From Antedon bifida (Eukaryota > Echinodermata > Crinoidea > Comatulida > Antedonidae): a stretch of 64,000 bases of DNA. This document shows positions 1-11,700 of this stretch, piece after piece (positions within the stretch are counted from its first letter, which is position 1; each line of letters starts with the position of its first letter). Location of the stretch: NCBI GenBank assembly GCA_963402885.1, contig OY727093.1, forward strand, positions 32,549,409 to 32,613,408. The letters are read 5' to 3'. The translations under genes and the position numbers were made by a program. Under the pieces are notes generated by a model. That model was not told where the DNA came from, ran no database searches, and worked only from the letters and a program-made list of their open reading frames with translations.

Positions 1-84
1 TATGGTAGTGATATGACATCATGTCCATATATGTGCACATCACATTTTTTTGTCACAAAGTTTGATAGTGTAGACAGAGCTTTA
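1..84. mobile_element. MITE copy, cut by window edge (SND1 intron)
   Basis: The right half is present: CATATATGTGCACATCACAT and GATAGTGTAGACAGAGCTTTA. The rest lies before base 1. Confidence 0.9.
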
Positions 85-133
85 GACTACTACATTAAAT
101 GTGAGCCCTCCTAATACTTCTTTGTATCCTTAC

Positions 134-1141
134 CTCATCCTTAGTTTCCTGCGAATCTTTAATATTAGGATTGGCTCTTCTTGCTAGTTTTGGTGCAGTC
201 ACATTTGATAAACAAAGTTGTTTCTCTGGTGGTGGGCCGCCCTTAGGCTGACCTCTGATGATGACTGCATCCCCAGATAAAACCTAATAAAGGACACAAG
301 ATTTAAATAACTAGTCATACAGGTTTGTATTCAATATTATTAATTATGTTCAGTCCAGTTTATCAGATTTTAAATAGTTAAAAATATTAACTGTTATTGG
401 GAATACATTTGATTCAATAAATTATTAGTTAATTAATAATTATTATTATTAGTTATGTTAAAAAATAAAAATTATTTTTTGTTTTATGAAATAAGTAAAA
501 TTAGTCAAAATAATCATGACTTATTTAACCTATTTCTGATCGACAAAATTTACCATATTGGCATGTTTTTTTTTAGGGTGAGTTACTATAGTTTAGTAAT
601 TATTTAGTAATTAATAGGCCTAGTTCAGATAACTATAGACTAACTAAGGACATATACTATAGGAGTAGAACTCAGTCAGTCCGTTTTCACTTTTAATTAT
701 AAAAACTTTATTTTATTGAAAAAACATTAAAATTATATTACACGTATAAGTACTGAATATAATTAAAAGACATACTTTTAATTATTCATTACATAAAATA
801 AAACACTTATTTAAACAATAAAACGTGTCCTAATTGCTTGTTGAGTTAGGCCGGTGTATCCGCCTTTAAAATCCTTGTGACGTGGACAGCTGGCATTAAC
901 CGGCTGGTTCGTCTCTTCCTCTCACTACGTTCCCATCGCACAGCTGGCTGCTTTACGTATTGTACTTTTTAGATTGGGCCAAAAAATGTTATTATAAACG
1001 CCTTATTAAAGATATGGCCCTGCATTGTTCACATATTAAATCATGCATCTATAACCCAACTGACAAGAAAGTTTAAAAATGAAATAATGATTTATTTACC
1101 GATTTCACGACACCAGTCTTCAACGCCGTTTGGTTAGCCAT
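134..1141 (-). CDS. SND1: SND1 (Tudor-SN), first two coding exons, partial
   Basis: Staphylococcal nuclease domain-containing protein 1, a nuclease/Tudor protein of RNA silencing, splicing and transcription co-activation. Coding exons on the minus strand are 1141-1100 (14 codons, starting [14 protein letters not shown]) and 283-134 (50 codons). Both junctions are phase 0 with GTAAAT and GTAAGG donors and a TTTATTAG acceptor. The second exon reads [20 protein letters not shown] and then [17 protein letters not shown]. This matches the start of the first SN-like domain of animal SND1 (human [20 protein letters not shown], recalled). Only about 64 residues of a protein usually near 900 residues are present; the rest lies beyond the left edge. 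The intron between the two exons is 816 bp. The gene is divergent from TMEM216, with 203 bp between the start codons. Confidence 0.93.
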
Positions 1142-1344
1142 CTTTCCACGTTGGTAAAAAAGACAGAAATAGGTCATGTGACACCGGTTTTCATTTATAG
1201 AGGTCGCTCTTTAGTCCTTACGCTCGAGGTTCCAAGACAACAAAAACAACTGAATGTGCGACGATATGATGCACGAAAGTTTTTAGTTTTAATCTAAAAT
1301 ATTACCTTATTTAATAAAAAAATATTTCAGATTTTATCATTCAG
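1142..1344. promoter_or_regulatory. Bidirectional promoter region between SND1 and TMEM216
   Basis: Only 203 bp separate the two divergent start codons, so both 5' UTRs and any shared promoter lie here unless there are upstream non-coding exons. The interval holds a palindromic GTCATGTGAC E-box-type site near 1173. A pyrimidine-poor TATTTCAG ends at 1330, so the first TMEM216 coding exon could follow a 5' UTR intron. Promoter activity is inferred from the geometry. Confidence 0.5.
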
Positions 1345-3255
1345 ATGGCTTCAAATAATGTTATAGGGAATAGAGGTATGTTTGGTTTGCTAAATATGGC
1401 CTATAATACACTAGTAAACATGTCATCTATTCTAGGCCTCTAAAAACTGGCTGGAGTCGAGACCTAATATTCCCGTCTAGGCTATAGATAGTCTAACTAC
1501 AGTAGGCCTAGGCCTAACCTAGTTTTATGAACTAACAAATATTATTTTTTTTTTTTATTTAGGGAAGAAAACACAGATTGTATCCTTTTTTAATAAATTT
1601 AACTATTAAAATTAATAACCATCAATCAACGTATTGAGTTGTTATGTTTGTTTTCCTCGGCATACTATTATTATATAGGCCTAGGTTCAATAAATTGATA
1701 TACAGTACATAGAATAAATAATAAATGACGTTTAAGACGACTTAACTCAAATCATATTACAGCTTTCTTCATTACCTTTGCAAATACTTTTGTATTTTAA
1801 TGGTTGGTATTTTGCATTCTTTTGGATTTGCGAAATTCTTATATTTGCATATAAAGGTACGTAAAACATCTCGTTTTTAATAAATAAAAATTATTGAGTA
1901 GTAGTCTAGTAATTTTGATTTAGAATACACTGGAGTGTATAAAAGAGAAACTAATTAGGCCTATTGTAGATACATTCAATAATTATAATATTGTTTGAGT
2001 TTGTAACAATCTGTATCTTTCAAATCATCATCTCTTCTCATATACATCAAAACCTCTATTCAATATTTTTAGTTGTAAACATATGCCTGTGCCAATTTTT
2101 GTATCAAATTACAGTAATGTTATAGTCTATATTTTAACAGTTTGTTTTTATTGCTTGTTTTGTAGGCACTGTACTTCCTTACCCTGGTTCCAATTTAGCA
2201 GGTGAAATTGTTTTATTATTCACATTGTTAGCTGTTGAAACAGTCAGAATATTTATTGGTAAGCATAAGCGAAACTATTAATTAATACAGTTTTAATTCA
2301 ATTTCAAACATTTGTTTTCTCCCAATTGGTTTAAAGCTCTGTCTATACTATCAAACTAATTTGACAAAAAAGTGTGATATGCCCAAATACGGTAGTGATA
2401 TGCCCAAATATGGTAGGGACATGACATCATCATAAAGTTTGATAATGTAGACAGAGCTTAAAAACTGGAAACAATTTGACAATTACCTCATAAAATTTAA
2501 GTCTTCAATGTCAGTTCATATTATTCATATTCACTTTATGTATTTGTTTTCAATTATTTAATTTTAGGAAAGAAGGGTAATTTAACAGAGAAGTTACCGC
2601 ACATTGGTGTGTCAGTAGCATTATGTGTACCAGTCATCTTTGTTTATGTGTATTACCTTATATGGCAAACATACGTGCTACGTGTTGAGGTCATTTTAAA
2701 TGTCATTCAACTTATATTCCTTGCATTTGAGTTCATCTTTAGCCTTATTGCTATTATTACATTTGCAAGGTAAGTTAATCAAGTTTTTGGAAACTTATTT
2801 ATAAACATTAACAAATGTGAATAGCATTTGATTGCTTATATTTATAAAGCTCTGTCTACACTATAAAACTTTACGATGACAAAAAAATGTGATTTCCCTA
2901 AATATAGACACAATGATATCTCTACCATATTTAGGCATATCACTACCATATTTGTGTACATCACAGTTTTTTTTTTGTCAAACTAGTTTGATAGTGTAAA
3001 CAGAGCTTTTGTTTATTACTATCCACACCTAATATTGTTACATTTTTTTTTTAAATATCAAGTTTGACATAGACTCAGTTGTTGCATAGCATAATGTACA
3101 CTCTGTTAAATAAATTAACTCTGTAAATATTATTGTGGAAAATGATATAAAGATTTGTATAATATATATATATATAATCTAATGCTTTGCAAAGGACCAT
3201 CAAACAAAATTTAATAACTTGTTACTTTTCTTTCAGAGCTGAGTCTTACCGATGA
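1345..3255 (+). CDS. TMEM216: TMEM216, ciliary transition-zone tetraspan protein
   Basis: Exons: 1345-1375, 1563-1579, 1763-1856, 2166-2258, 2568-2769, 3237-3255, totalling 456 nt (151 aa; the human protein is about 145 aa). The protein reads LSSLPLQILLYFNGWYF, then YKGTVLPYPGSNL, GKKGNLTEKLP and WQTYVLRVEVILNVIQL. This follows human TMEM216 (LEILFFLNGWYN, YKGVLLPYP, GTKGNL, LQTYVLRLEVIMNGILL, recalled) along its length. Four hydrophobic membrane segments are visible. In vertebrates it acts in the MKS/B9 complex at the ciliary transition zone, and mutations cause Joubert and Meckel syndromes. The second exon is a 17-nt microexon (GGAAGAAAACACAGATT) that is needed to keep frame between a phase-1 donor and a phase-0 acceptor. 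The related TMEM80 and TMEM17 are less likely given the local matches. MITE copies lie in intron 4 (2332-2460) and intron 5 (2845-3009). Confidence 0.9.
2332..2460. mobile_element. MITE copy in TMEM216 intron 4
   Basis: TAAAGCTCTGTCTATACTAT at the left and GATAATGTAGACAGAGCTTA at the right; the right subterminal part is shortened. Confidence 0.92.
2845..3009. mobile_element. MITE copy in TMEM216 intron 5
   Basis: TAAAGCTCTGTCTACACTAT at the left and GATAGTGTAAACAGAGCTTTT at the right, with the full interior. Confidence 0.92.
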
Positions 3256-3501
3256 GAATAAATTAATTGTTTTCTGAAGACTAGAGACATAGTATTGCCA
3301 AAGACTTTACTGAGTTAAATGTTTACAAAACAAATTGATGAATGAAAACATTTTTTTGAGAAAATCAATCTCCTAAAATTTTGAAAAGGAACGGCAGTAG
3401 TAGATATATGATACTGAAGAAATACTGTAACTTGTTTTAGTGTAGGTCTGATTGTAGTGCAATAATGTGAACCCATCGGAAAAGGCTCTTCACAGATTGT
3501 G

Positions 3502-3611
3502 TAAAGCTCTGTTTACACTATCAAACTTTATGTGACAAAAAATGTGATGTGCCCATATATGGACATGATGATGTCATATCACTACCACCATATTGGGGCA
3601 CATCACACTTT
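3502..3611. mobile_element. MITE copy, right end missing
   Basis: TAAAGCTCTGTTTACACTAT and the interior through GGGGCACATCACACTTT; no right inverted repeat. Confidence 0.88.
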
Positions 3612-4191
3612 CATCAGTAATCTGCCCTCTATTCCATAAATTAATGAAAAAAAACTAGATGTTTGAAGAAGGTTTTCAATCTTTTGTGAGTAGCTATAAA
3701 TGAATGAAAGTGAGTTGAACAGTGATTACATATGTGCATGGCTTCTGATATTAGTGCCATAGTATTCTTCATATTCAGCACATACTCACTAATTGTAAAT
3801 AATGTGTACATTACAGTTTATACACTATTTATATGTATTACAATAGTTGTTTTTTTTATCACGAATGACTTGAAATGAATAATAATAATTTTACTACTGT
3901 AAAATAAATACTACCTTGAATAATAAATTTCTTTTTGAAATATTTTAATAATCTTTCTGTTAGTATCATATTTACAGTTATTATTGATATAATCTTACAA
4001 TAGGTGAGACGATATAACAACATTAATTTACAGTATACGATGTGATGACAATCAATGTTGAATGACGTCACTATAACTGACGCCCTGGTTTTAATGAAGT
4101 CTAATCAAACATTTGTATTGAGCTCATTCAAAGAAAATTATTAAAGATGCATTGTACCTCAATTTTGCTGTACTACTGGCTGAAGCAATAC

Positions 4192-4328
4192 TAAAGCTGT
4201 CTACACTATCAAACTAGTTTTACAGAAATAGTGTGATGTGCCCGCGCCCAAATATGGTACTGATATGACATCATCATGTCTATATATGAGCGCATCACAT
4301 TAAGTTTGATAATGTAGACAGAGCTTTA
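4192..4328. mobile_element. MITE copy
   Basis: TAAAGCTGTCTACACTATCA (two bases lost) at the left and GATAATGTAGACAGAGCTTTA at the right. Confidence 0.92.
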
Positions 4329-4618
4329 GAATATTTGTATGACCCCCAACTTCCATACTGTGTAATATAAAAATAGTGAAATGTATTTATAAGTGACAAC
4401 AGAAATAATAATCACTTGAACAAAATACCGATGAAATCTGCGATTAACTCTTTGTCTCATTATTTTAAAGGGTATTTGGGTGGCTCAATCAAGCGTGTTT
4501 TTGACACATTATTATTCTACCCATGTGGTATATTTCTTTGTATATATGACTAATGTGTTGTTTAATTCAATCGCAGTACATTCATTACAGTTCAACGTTA
4601 ATCAACAGGCAAATTACT

Positions 4619-4818
4619 GAACAAATGGCAATGCTGTGGGTATCAGTGGCTGGATCTCAATGGAGATACAAATTAAAATAAGCAATGACAAAATGACAAT
4701 GCTGTTGGTATCAGTGGCTGGATCTCAATGGAGATACAAAATAAAATAAGAACTGAAAAAATGGCAATGCTGTGGGTATCAGTGGCTGAATCTCAATAGA
4801 GTTACAAATAAAATATGC
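4619..4818. repeat. Three-copy tandem repeat, about 66 bp unit
   Basis: Three imperfect direct copies carry the core ATGCTGTGGGTATCAGTGGC followed by TGGATCTCAATGGAGATAC. A single copy of the same sequence lies in reverse orientation at about 33817-33875 inside an RRAS2 intron, so the unit is part of a dispersed repeat that was amplified locally here. Confidence 0.8.
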
Positions 4819-5055
4819 AAAAAACTATAAATCAAAACGATAAAGTTTAACAGCTAGAAAAAATTGCAGTATGATATTTGTTTATACATCTATTATTATT
4901 GTGTTGCTCTGTAAAACAGTTTTCTGTGTTCGTCATGCCTACATCACGTCTACATACGTCTAATCGGTGGAAGATACGTGTTTTATATACTGTAACTATT
5001 TTTATATAATTATACACATATATACCATACGCCGTTTTCTATAACTTTAGATTGT

Positions 5056-6822
5056 TCATAAAGCATCTGTAAGGCATTCTTCATTCTCCAAACTTCTAGT
5101 ATCATCATCTCCGGTCTCTTTTACCTCATCTAACAAGTTTGGATCACAATGCGTATTATACACACAGTTTTCATCAGTTGCATTAGTTTTTATGTTCTCA
5201 CTTTCATTGTCATTGAACACGTCTTCCGAATCAGTAAGTTGCTGAAGTTTTTCTTTAAGTTCGTCGTCTTTTCGTTTAAGTTCGCACTCATTCTCTACGT
5301 CATTTCCACTACTATTGTCAGCATTTAGGTTGTTATCTGCATTTATCTCCTCAACATTTAACCTAGTATCGTTCGATGATAAACATGAATTATCAGATAA
5401 CGTACGAATATCATGGTTTGTTTCAATGTTTTCGTCTGTATAATTTGCAATTTTTTCAACCGATTTCGTGTCATTGGTTGTTGTTGACTCTTCTATAGAT
5501 CCAGTCGATTTAAGTCTACCTTTTCTACGTCGTGTCTTCGATTCTCGTTTAGAGTGACTTTCTTGATATTTTACGGATTTCAAATCCATTGATACGCCAT
5601 CTAAAGAAAGTTTGTTTACCTCACTTTTACATTTGTTGACAATATTTGACTCCGTATCATTGTCACATAAAGTATCCCGTCTTGACAACCCTCTTACAAG
5701 ATGACCTTTATTCTCTTGCAGGCGCTTAGTCTTTTCTTCCTCTCGAACCAGCTTTACTTCTGGGAAGAACAGTTCTTTTGACATTATTGAAAGTGGTGGT
5801 GATTTGGTACGCTCAGGTTTAGAGATGAATTTTGTCCCCGGTTTCTTCGGACAGTCCGGATTAAAATAGTTGGCTTGTTTACCTTCTATCAGAGATAGTT
5901 CACCCTTCGTCATATAGTGAATCAACTGAACAGATTCCGTTTCTAATACCTCAGTTGGTACGGGTAAATTTGGTTTAACGTACGTATAATGTGGAAGCTT
6001 ACCGTTTCCTTTTTTGCGCTGGTCTTGGAGACGCGCTACGAGTTCAACAGCAACGTTGTATTCCGCTGGTGATGGTTTAGTCTGCTGGTGAGAGTGTGCC
6101 AACGTTTGATGCACTGCAACCATTCGCTCGTTTGCTACAACGTGCATTTTAGGTGTATTCACTGGTTTTGTCCCTCTAAAAGGTATATCTGGAGGACGTC
6201 TTAATACCCCTTGGTGACGTTCAATACAAAACAGATTAAGCTCCTCATTAATACGAAGTTTTCTATTTTGTTCATTTGAGTGATGAATAGGTTGTTCGAA
6301 TCCTGGGTAACTCCTTGATAAATTACTTTGTTTATATCGCCCGGTAGCCCCACTCTCAAATGGTAGCCCGTATGGACCAATTGAAAACCTATCGCATGAT
6401 TTCGGTACAGAATACGTACTATATGGACGACAGACACGTTCGTTATTTCGTTTTTGAATTCTTGCATTTATGTTGTTCGCGGTGATCAGTTTTCTTCCTT
6501 TAAGTGGCACAAACGACATATACTGGTCAAAGTTTATGACGGGACGACGGATAAACCGCCGACTAATCTGTTGTTTTTGGTAACCCTGCTGCGTTGCTGG
6601 AGTCGTTGTTCTGCCAAATGACAAATACCGATTACATCTATCACTCAAACTACTACTGCTGCTGCTCTCTCCAGATTTACATCCCTTGTTTTCGCTGATG
6701 TCCAGACTTTCAGAAAGGACTACTGAACTACTTGGTCTCCATTCGCTCACAAAATAAGTCGTATTTGTAGTATCGACACGTTGAGTATTATCAGTCATTC
6801 GCGGCGATTCACTATTATCCAT
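5056..6822 (-). CDS. Unrecognised 588-aa protein, intronless
   Basis: A single uninterrupted frame of 588 codons starts at ATG 6822, with an in-frame TGA a short distance upstream; nothing shows a spliced 5' end, though one is possible. I do not recognise the family. Residues 1-70 are Ser/Thr-rich. Residues about 85-330 are basic and rich in Arg, Pro and Tyr, with short patches such as VINFDQYMSFVPLKGRK, SIGPYGLPFESGATGRYKQ, RRPPDIPFRGTKPVNTP and PHYTYVKPNLPVPTEV. Residues about 340-470 are Lys/Arg/Glu-rich, and about 470-588 are acidic and low-complexity (Asn, Asp, Glu). There is no signal peptide or membrane segment. Pro/Tyr/Arg patches of this kind occur in axonemal and microtubule-inner proteins, but that is only a suggestion. 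The length and higher GC than the flanks make coding very likely. Absence of introns in an intron-rich region hints at retroposition. Confidence 0.85.
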   Translation of the reverse strand: MDNSESPRMTDNTQRVDTTNTTYFVSEWRPSSSVVLSESLDISENKGCKSGESSSSSSLSDRCNRYLSFGRTTTPATQQGYQKQQISRRFIRRPVINFDQYMSFVPLKGRKLITANNINARIQKRNNERVCRPYSTYSVPKSCDRFSIGPYGLPFESGATGRYKQSNLSRSYPGFEQPIHHSNEQNRKLRINEELNLFCIERHQGVLRRPPDIPFRGTKPVNTPKMHVVANERMVAVHQTLAHSHQQTKPSPAEYNVAVELVARLQDQRKKGNGKLPHYTYVKPNLPVPTEVLETESVQLIHYMTKGELSLIEGKQANYFNPDCPKKPGTKFISKPERTKSPPLSIMSKELFFPEVKLVREEEKTKRLQENKGHLVRGLSRRDTLCDNDTESNIVNKCKSEVNKLSLDGVSMDLKSVKYQESHSKRESKTRRRKGRLKSTGSIEESTTTNDTKSVEKIANYTDENIETNHDIRTLSDNSCLSSNDTRLNVEEINADNNLNADNSSGNDVENECELKRKDDELKEKLQQLTDSEDVFNDNESENIKTNATDENCVYNTHCDPNLLDEVKETGDDDTRSLENEECLTDAL

Positions 6823-8523
6823 ATTGATAATTTCAGCAGCGTCTCTGACAATGGCATTACATTCTCAGAAATAATCGTTTAAGCAGCTAACTCAAGTTTC
6901 TACCCCATATTCCTCTGGTTCCTATCATTACACATAATCATTGTAATAAGTTTGTATTATAGAATTCACTTACAACAGAATGCTTGTATTTAACACCACT
7001 GAACAAAAACCCCAATGTCATTGTAGTCTGTTAATATTTAATGTCGGAAGACCCAAGTAGTAGATAAAGAATAAAGCATTTAGCATAACAATTGCCTTGC
7101 TCTGTTGCGTACCATGGTAGTCAATGTGATTGTTTGTAATCTGTCTAAAGAACACACGCGATGTTGCAATCGTACGTCACACTTCAGTTTAGCCTATTTT
7201 TGTTTTCTTTTCTAAATTTGAATTCAATACAGTATTTTTGTTTTAAAATAGTGTAAATATACAAGAGTGACGGGTCCAAGATTTTGAAGAAACCGCCACC
7301 ACCACGTACACTCGGTTAAAGTCAAACGCACTACCGATTTCGTACCAGTACCATGCATTAAAAAATGCTATCTAAAGTTATCGTACTTACTATCGATTAA
7401 ACATAACTATCAAAGGGTACCGTTTCTATTACAAATCCAAAAAATAATGTTGCAGCTTATTCTTGGTATTATTATATAGCAGATTTTCTTTGATAACATT
7501 TTAGATAGGCTACTGCATACATCATTATTTCTTTACTTGTTTAATTATTTTGATGTGATGGGCCTTATGTACATTTGTCAGCAGTTTATATCAAAGCAGC
7601 CTATAACGTATTTTACGGGTTATATTTTCATCGTTGTAACCAATTCGCGTTTGGCTATATCATTCGAATTGTAAAAAAGATATTAAAATAATAACACAAA
7701 ATTAGGTTTAATCTCATCCTATTTATTTGTTATGAAGAGAGCATCCGTCAATGAAAACAATATAATGAAATCAAATAAATTCTACACACTTACGTTTTAC
7801 AGTAATTCTTACAAATACACGGGTTTTAAACATTTAAAGGTTTGTGCTATATACAAATCTATCGCCCAACCATAATTATGAACAAAATCCATTTTAAGTC
7901 ATCAACTTACCAAACGTACATGTTTAATAACGGTATTTCCCCAAAAAACAATCCAACGTAAATTTTATTTAAATATGTTTAAAGAATGGGAATTAAGTTA
8001 TCACACAGGACTAAAGAAATATGTTATAATTTACATTAAAAAAATCACATGTATATTATTTACATGTACACACCCAACCAACGCATCCTACCAATGCTAT
8101 CAATTTACACTAATGTATTAGCAATAACTTTATGAAACACAAAATATTTACAATTTTGTGCGCAGTGTGAAAATACATTAAGCAAACTGGAGTGCTCTCT
8201 CAAATTAATATAATTATACCCGGAAATTAAAGGTAATAAAATTAACGAAACTTAATTTTTATTTACAACTCAAAATAGTATAGTATTCAAAACCTTTGTA
8301 TAAAACTTGGCCAAACAACTTAAATATTTTCTGTAGTATCACTCGCCTATTCTTTTACAATTGATTCATACATATGTTATCGTCGTCGTCATCAGTATAT
8401 GAATGAGCACAGATAATCTACAATTTATTCAGTACACACAAGAACAGTAACTTTACAATCAAGATATGTTCATCCCATCATTAGAGTAGTCCATATTATT
8501 AAAAGTATTATTTTAGTCTACCT
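6823..8523. other. Intergenic region upstream of the 588-aa gene and downstream of INCENP
   Basis: This 1.7 kb interval is AT-rich and holds no recognisable exon. The part next to 6822 should contain the promoter and 5' UTR of the 588-aa gene. The part near 8424-8720 should hold the INCENP 3' UTR; reading the minus strand, an AATAAA is present at 8429-8424. No repeat larger than short AT runs was noticed before the MITE at 8524. Confidence 0.4.
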
Positions 8524-8660
8524 TAAGCTCTGTCTACACAATCAAACGTCCAAATATGGTAGTGCCCAAATATGGTAGTGATATGACATCATCATGTCCA
8601 TATATGGGCACATCACATTGTTTTTGTCACATAAAGATTGATAGTGTAGACAGAGCTTTA
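8524..8660. mobile_element. MITE copy (TAAGCTCTGTCTACAC family), INCENP 3' region
   Basis: Both ends are present: TAAGCTCTGTCTACACAATC at the left and GATAGTGTAGACAGAGCTTTA at the right are inverted repeats. The interior has the family signature, AAATATGGTAGTG repeats followed by CATATATGGGCACATCACA. It lies just downstream of the INCENP stop codon and may be transcribed in the 3' UTR. Confidence 0.9.
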
Positions 8661-8723
8661 CACAATTTCCATTCATCATTATTAATAATCACTAAGATAA
8701 TGGATAACATCAATGGACGACAA

Positions 8724-11700
8724 CTAATATTTGTTAAATATAGGTGAGTTCCAGACAGCTGAACTCGTTCTCTTTAAGTATCGTGCTCTTTTCTTCTGGA
8801 ACACAAGGGTCAGATCTGGAGGCTCGATTGCTCCAAAGATTTTGTCAAGATCGACGGGGAATCGGATCTGATGAATTAAGTGCGCCCTCAAAGATGCACC
8901 TGTAAACAAAATTATGTAAAAAATAATAATGTATTAATTACATGGATGCATGCATAGTGTGGAATTCTAGAGATATAAAATAGAGTAGAACAACTCGTTT
9001 GAGACACTCCTATTCAGGGGGAATATCTTCTAAAGGGGCAATTTCATGTGAAAAGAAAGAAGGAAAATATGTGTTTTAATACTACAACAGCAAAACCCTA
9101 TTGAAGGGACACTCCTATTAAGGGGACACTTTGTTGGGGTCAGAATGTGTCCCTTAATAGAGGTTCTACTGTATAATAAAACATGTTTAGATGATGAGGA
9201 ATAGAGGAGTGCATTAAACATGATGATTACCTTGGGCCCATGAGGGTATCTTCTTTCTTGGATGTTCCTCATCATCTGTCGAGTCATCACTATTGATATC
9301 ATCAATGCAGTAATTCTCTTCTGTTGATGGCTTGTGTATTCTGAAAAACCACAACAATGAACACATAAGCAAAGTACTAACAATAAAAAAGTGCATTTAA
9401 ATTAATTCAGTGTGAAAAAATAAGCTTTGTTTGGCTTTTTTCACACCTTGCCAGTCTATTGTCTTGTGATGGCCAATCATCTAATAGGCTGTGCTTCATT
9501 TATATTCACCTCAACTTTACTCCTGAAGAAGCCTTCACTTTATTTTCCTTTGGAAACACATACATAGTGTACCGTGAACATTACTAAAGCTCTGTCTAAA
9601 CTTTAAAACTTTGTGACAAAGAAAATGTGATGTGCCCATATATGGACATGATGATGTCATATCACTACCATACTTGGGCACATTTTAACTTAATAATTAC
9701 CAAGCAGCAAACAAGTTAGCAAGATTCCACTACATACCTTTGTGGTGTTATGTCATAAGATTGAGGTGACTTCATATCAGGCTCTTTAGTGACGGTTGTA
9801 TTAAGTGCAGTTGAGTTTGTTGTGAGCGGCAGCTTTGGTTTCGGCATTTCTTCCATTTGCTGTTTTTCCTTCAACATCATTTGTTTCAGATTTTCTCTTT
9901 CCTAATATTAAAGTAGATGATATATTGTGTAAGCAATCATGGACAACTGATAAATTAGGTCTCTTCTAAATTATAAACTTGATGTTTAAATTTGTACAGT
10001 ATCTCTTTAAAATACGCCATCCCCTTTTCAATTCAAATCTCACCTATTTCAATAGGTAAAGAGCACTTTATAAATGTTCAATATTATTATTTATTATTAC
10101 AGTATAGGAATTGATGAGTCATTATTGTGCATACACTAACCTTAATGCGATCTTGTTCTCTACGAAGTCTTTCAGCTTCAATTATTCTTTGCTGTTCTGC
10201 TTCCTCTCGTGCTTTCTTTTCTCTTTCCCTCAATTCGGCTTCTTGAATCCTAACTCTTTCAATTTCTCTTCGTTCTTTCTCTCTAAAATAATCATGAAAA
10301 ATAAAATATTATGTAACACCATGAAAAAACCATCACATAATACCTGAAGCAACAGTAGTAGTTAAATAATAATTATAGTGTGGTAGACTAGAAGCTTTCA
10401 ACATAGTAGGCTTGGGATACTTCAGTCAAAAACACCACATAATAAAAAGAATAGGTGGAAAAAGTAGAGGATGGTACGCTTCAAGTAAGCTTTAAACTTC
10501 ATTCATTGTTTACTTACTTCTGTTCTTTTATTCTTTGTTGCTCACGTTCATTCTCTATCTCCAATTCTCTACGTCTTTTAGCTTCTTCTAGCCTCTGTTT
10601 TTCCTGATCAGCTTTGCGTAGTTCTTGTTGTAGACGCCATTCCTCCTGTTTCTGCAGACGTTCTTGTTCCTCAAATTCTTTTTTCCTTGTCATCATCTCC
10701 TTGTAACGTTTTTCTTCCTCTTCCTAAAAGTTGAAAGAAATATTGAAAATATTGTTTAGATGCCAGCAGATCCATACCTGCCTGAACGACCCCTAAATGT
10801 CACAACACTAACAATTTCAAAATGATGTCTCTTCAATGTGGTGTATGTAATGTTTAATAGAAATTATAAAGTTTATTTAAAATTCTTTTAATTTTTTGTT
10901 TGCATTCATATCAATTTACCATAACTTTATTTACAGAAATGTTTATTACGGTTCTATTCACTGACCTGTTGCTTAAGCTTTTGCTTTCTATTTTGTTCTT
11001 CAATACGACGTCGTTCTTCGGCTTCAAGTCTTTTTTTCGTCATCAATTTCTTCTTTTGCATTTCTTCTCGTTTTTTTTCCTCTTTCTGTTTTTCTGTCAA
11101 CGCCTGCTTATGCTCATAAAATTCTTCAAGTTTTATTCGTTTCTCATTCTGTTGTAAAATTCTACGTTCTCTAGCCTCCGCAGCCTTTCTTGCTCGATCT
11201 TCTCTTTTCCTTATTTAAAAAATATTCAATGCTTTTGTAAGTAGGGTGAAGTAAATAAATGAATTACTTATGGAACATTTCAGCATTGCAGGATGGCTAA
11301 GCTTAAAATCAGATGTCAATGAATACCGAAAAATCTTGGGACAAGTTAGTTATGCTGTCAATAATTAAACACAAACCTCTTCTGCTCTTCCAACTTATTT
11401 TTTCTTTCTTGTTGTAACTTCTTTCTAATTTCTTCTTCCTTTTTCTGTTTTTCTCTTATTTGTGCTTTGATTTCCTCTTGACGTTCCTAACAGGAAATCA
11501 AATTGGTTATTTTTAAAATTATTTATGTTTTTGTTGAAAATAAACATATGAAATTGTATCCTCCTATTTGCTGTTTTGGCTATCTTTAAGTATAAAACTT
11601 TTAATTGTAAGTATGTTAACTCAAAAGAGCATTTCTTACTTTTGTTGTTTTCTTCTTTGGTGTATTTCTTTTGATAAAGGATGTAATAATGCCACTTGAA

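Larger units (their letters stand above)
3256..5055. other. Intergenic region, TMEM216 3' side to unknown gene 3' side
   Basis: This interval lies between convergent genes. It holds two MITE copies (3502-3611, right end missing, and 4192-4328) and a three-copy tandem repeat of about 66 bp (4619-4818). An AATAAA at 3257-3262 sits almost on the TMEM216 stop codon and is probably not its poly(A) signal. A 70-codon open frame at 3859-4071 is AT-rich with no recognisable features and is not called a gene. Confidence 0.5.
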
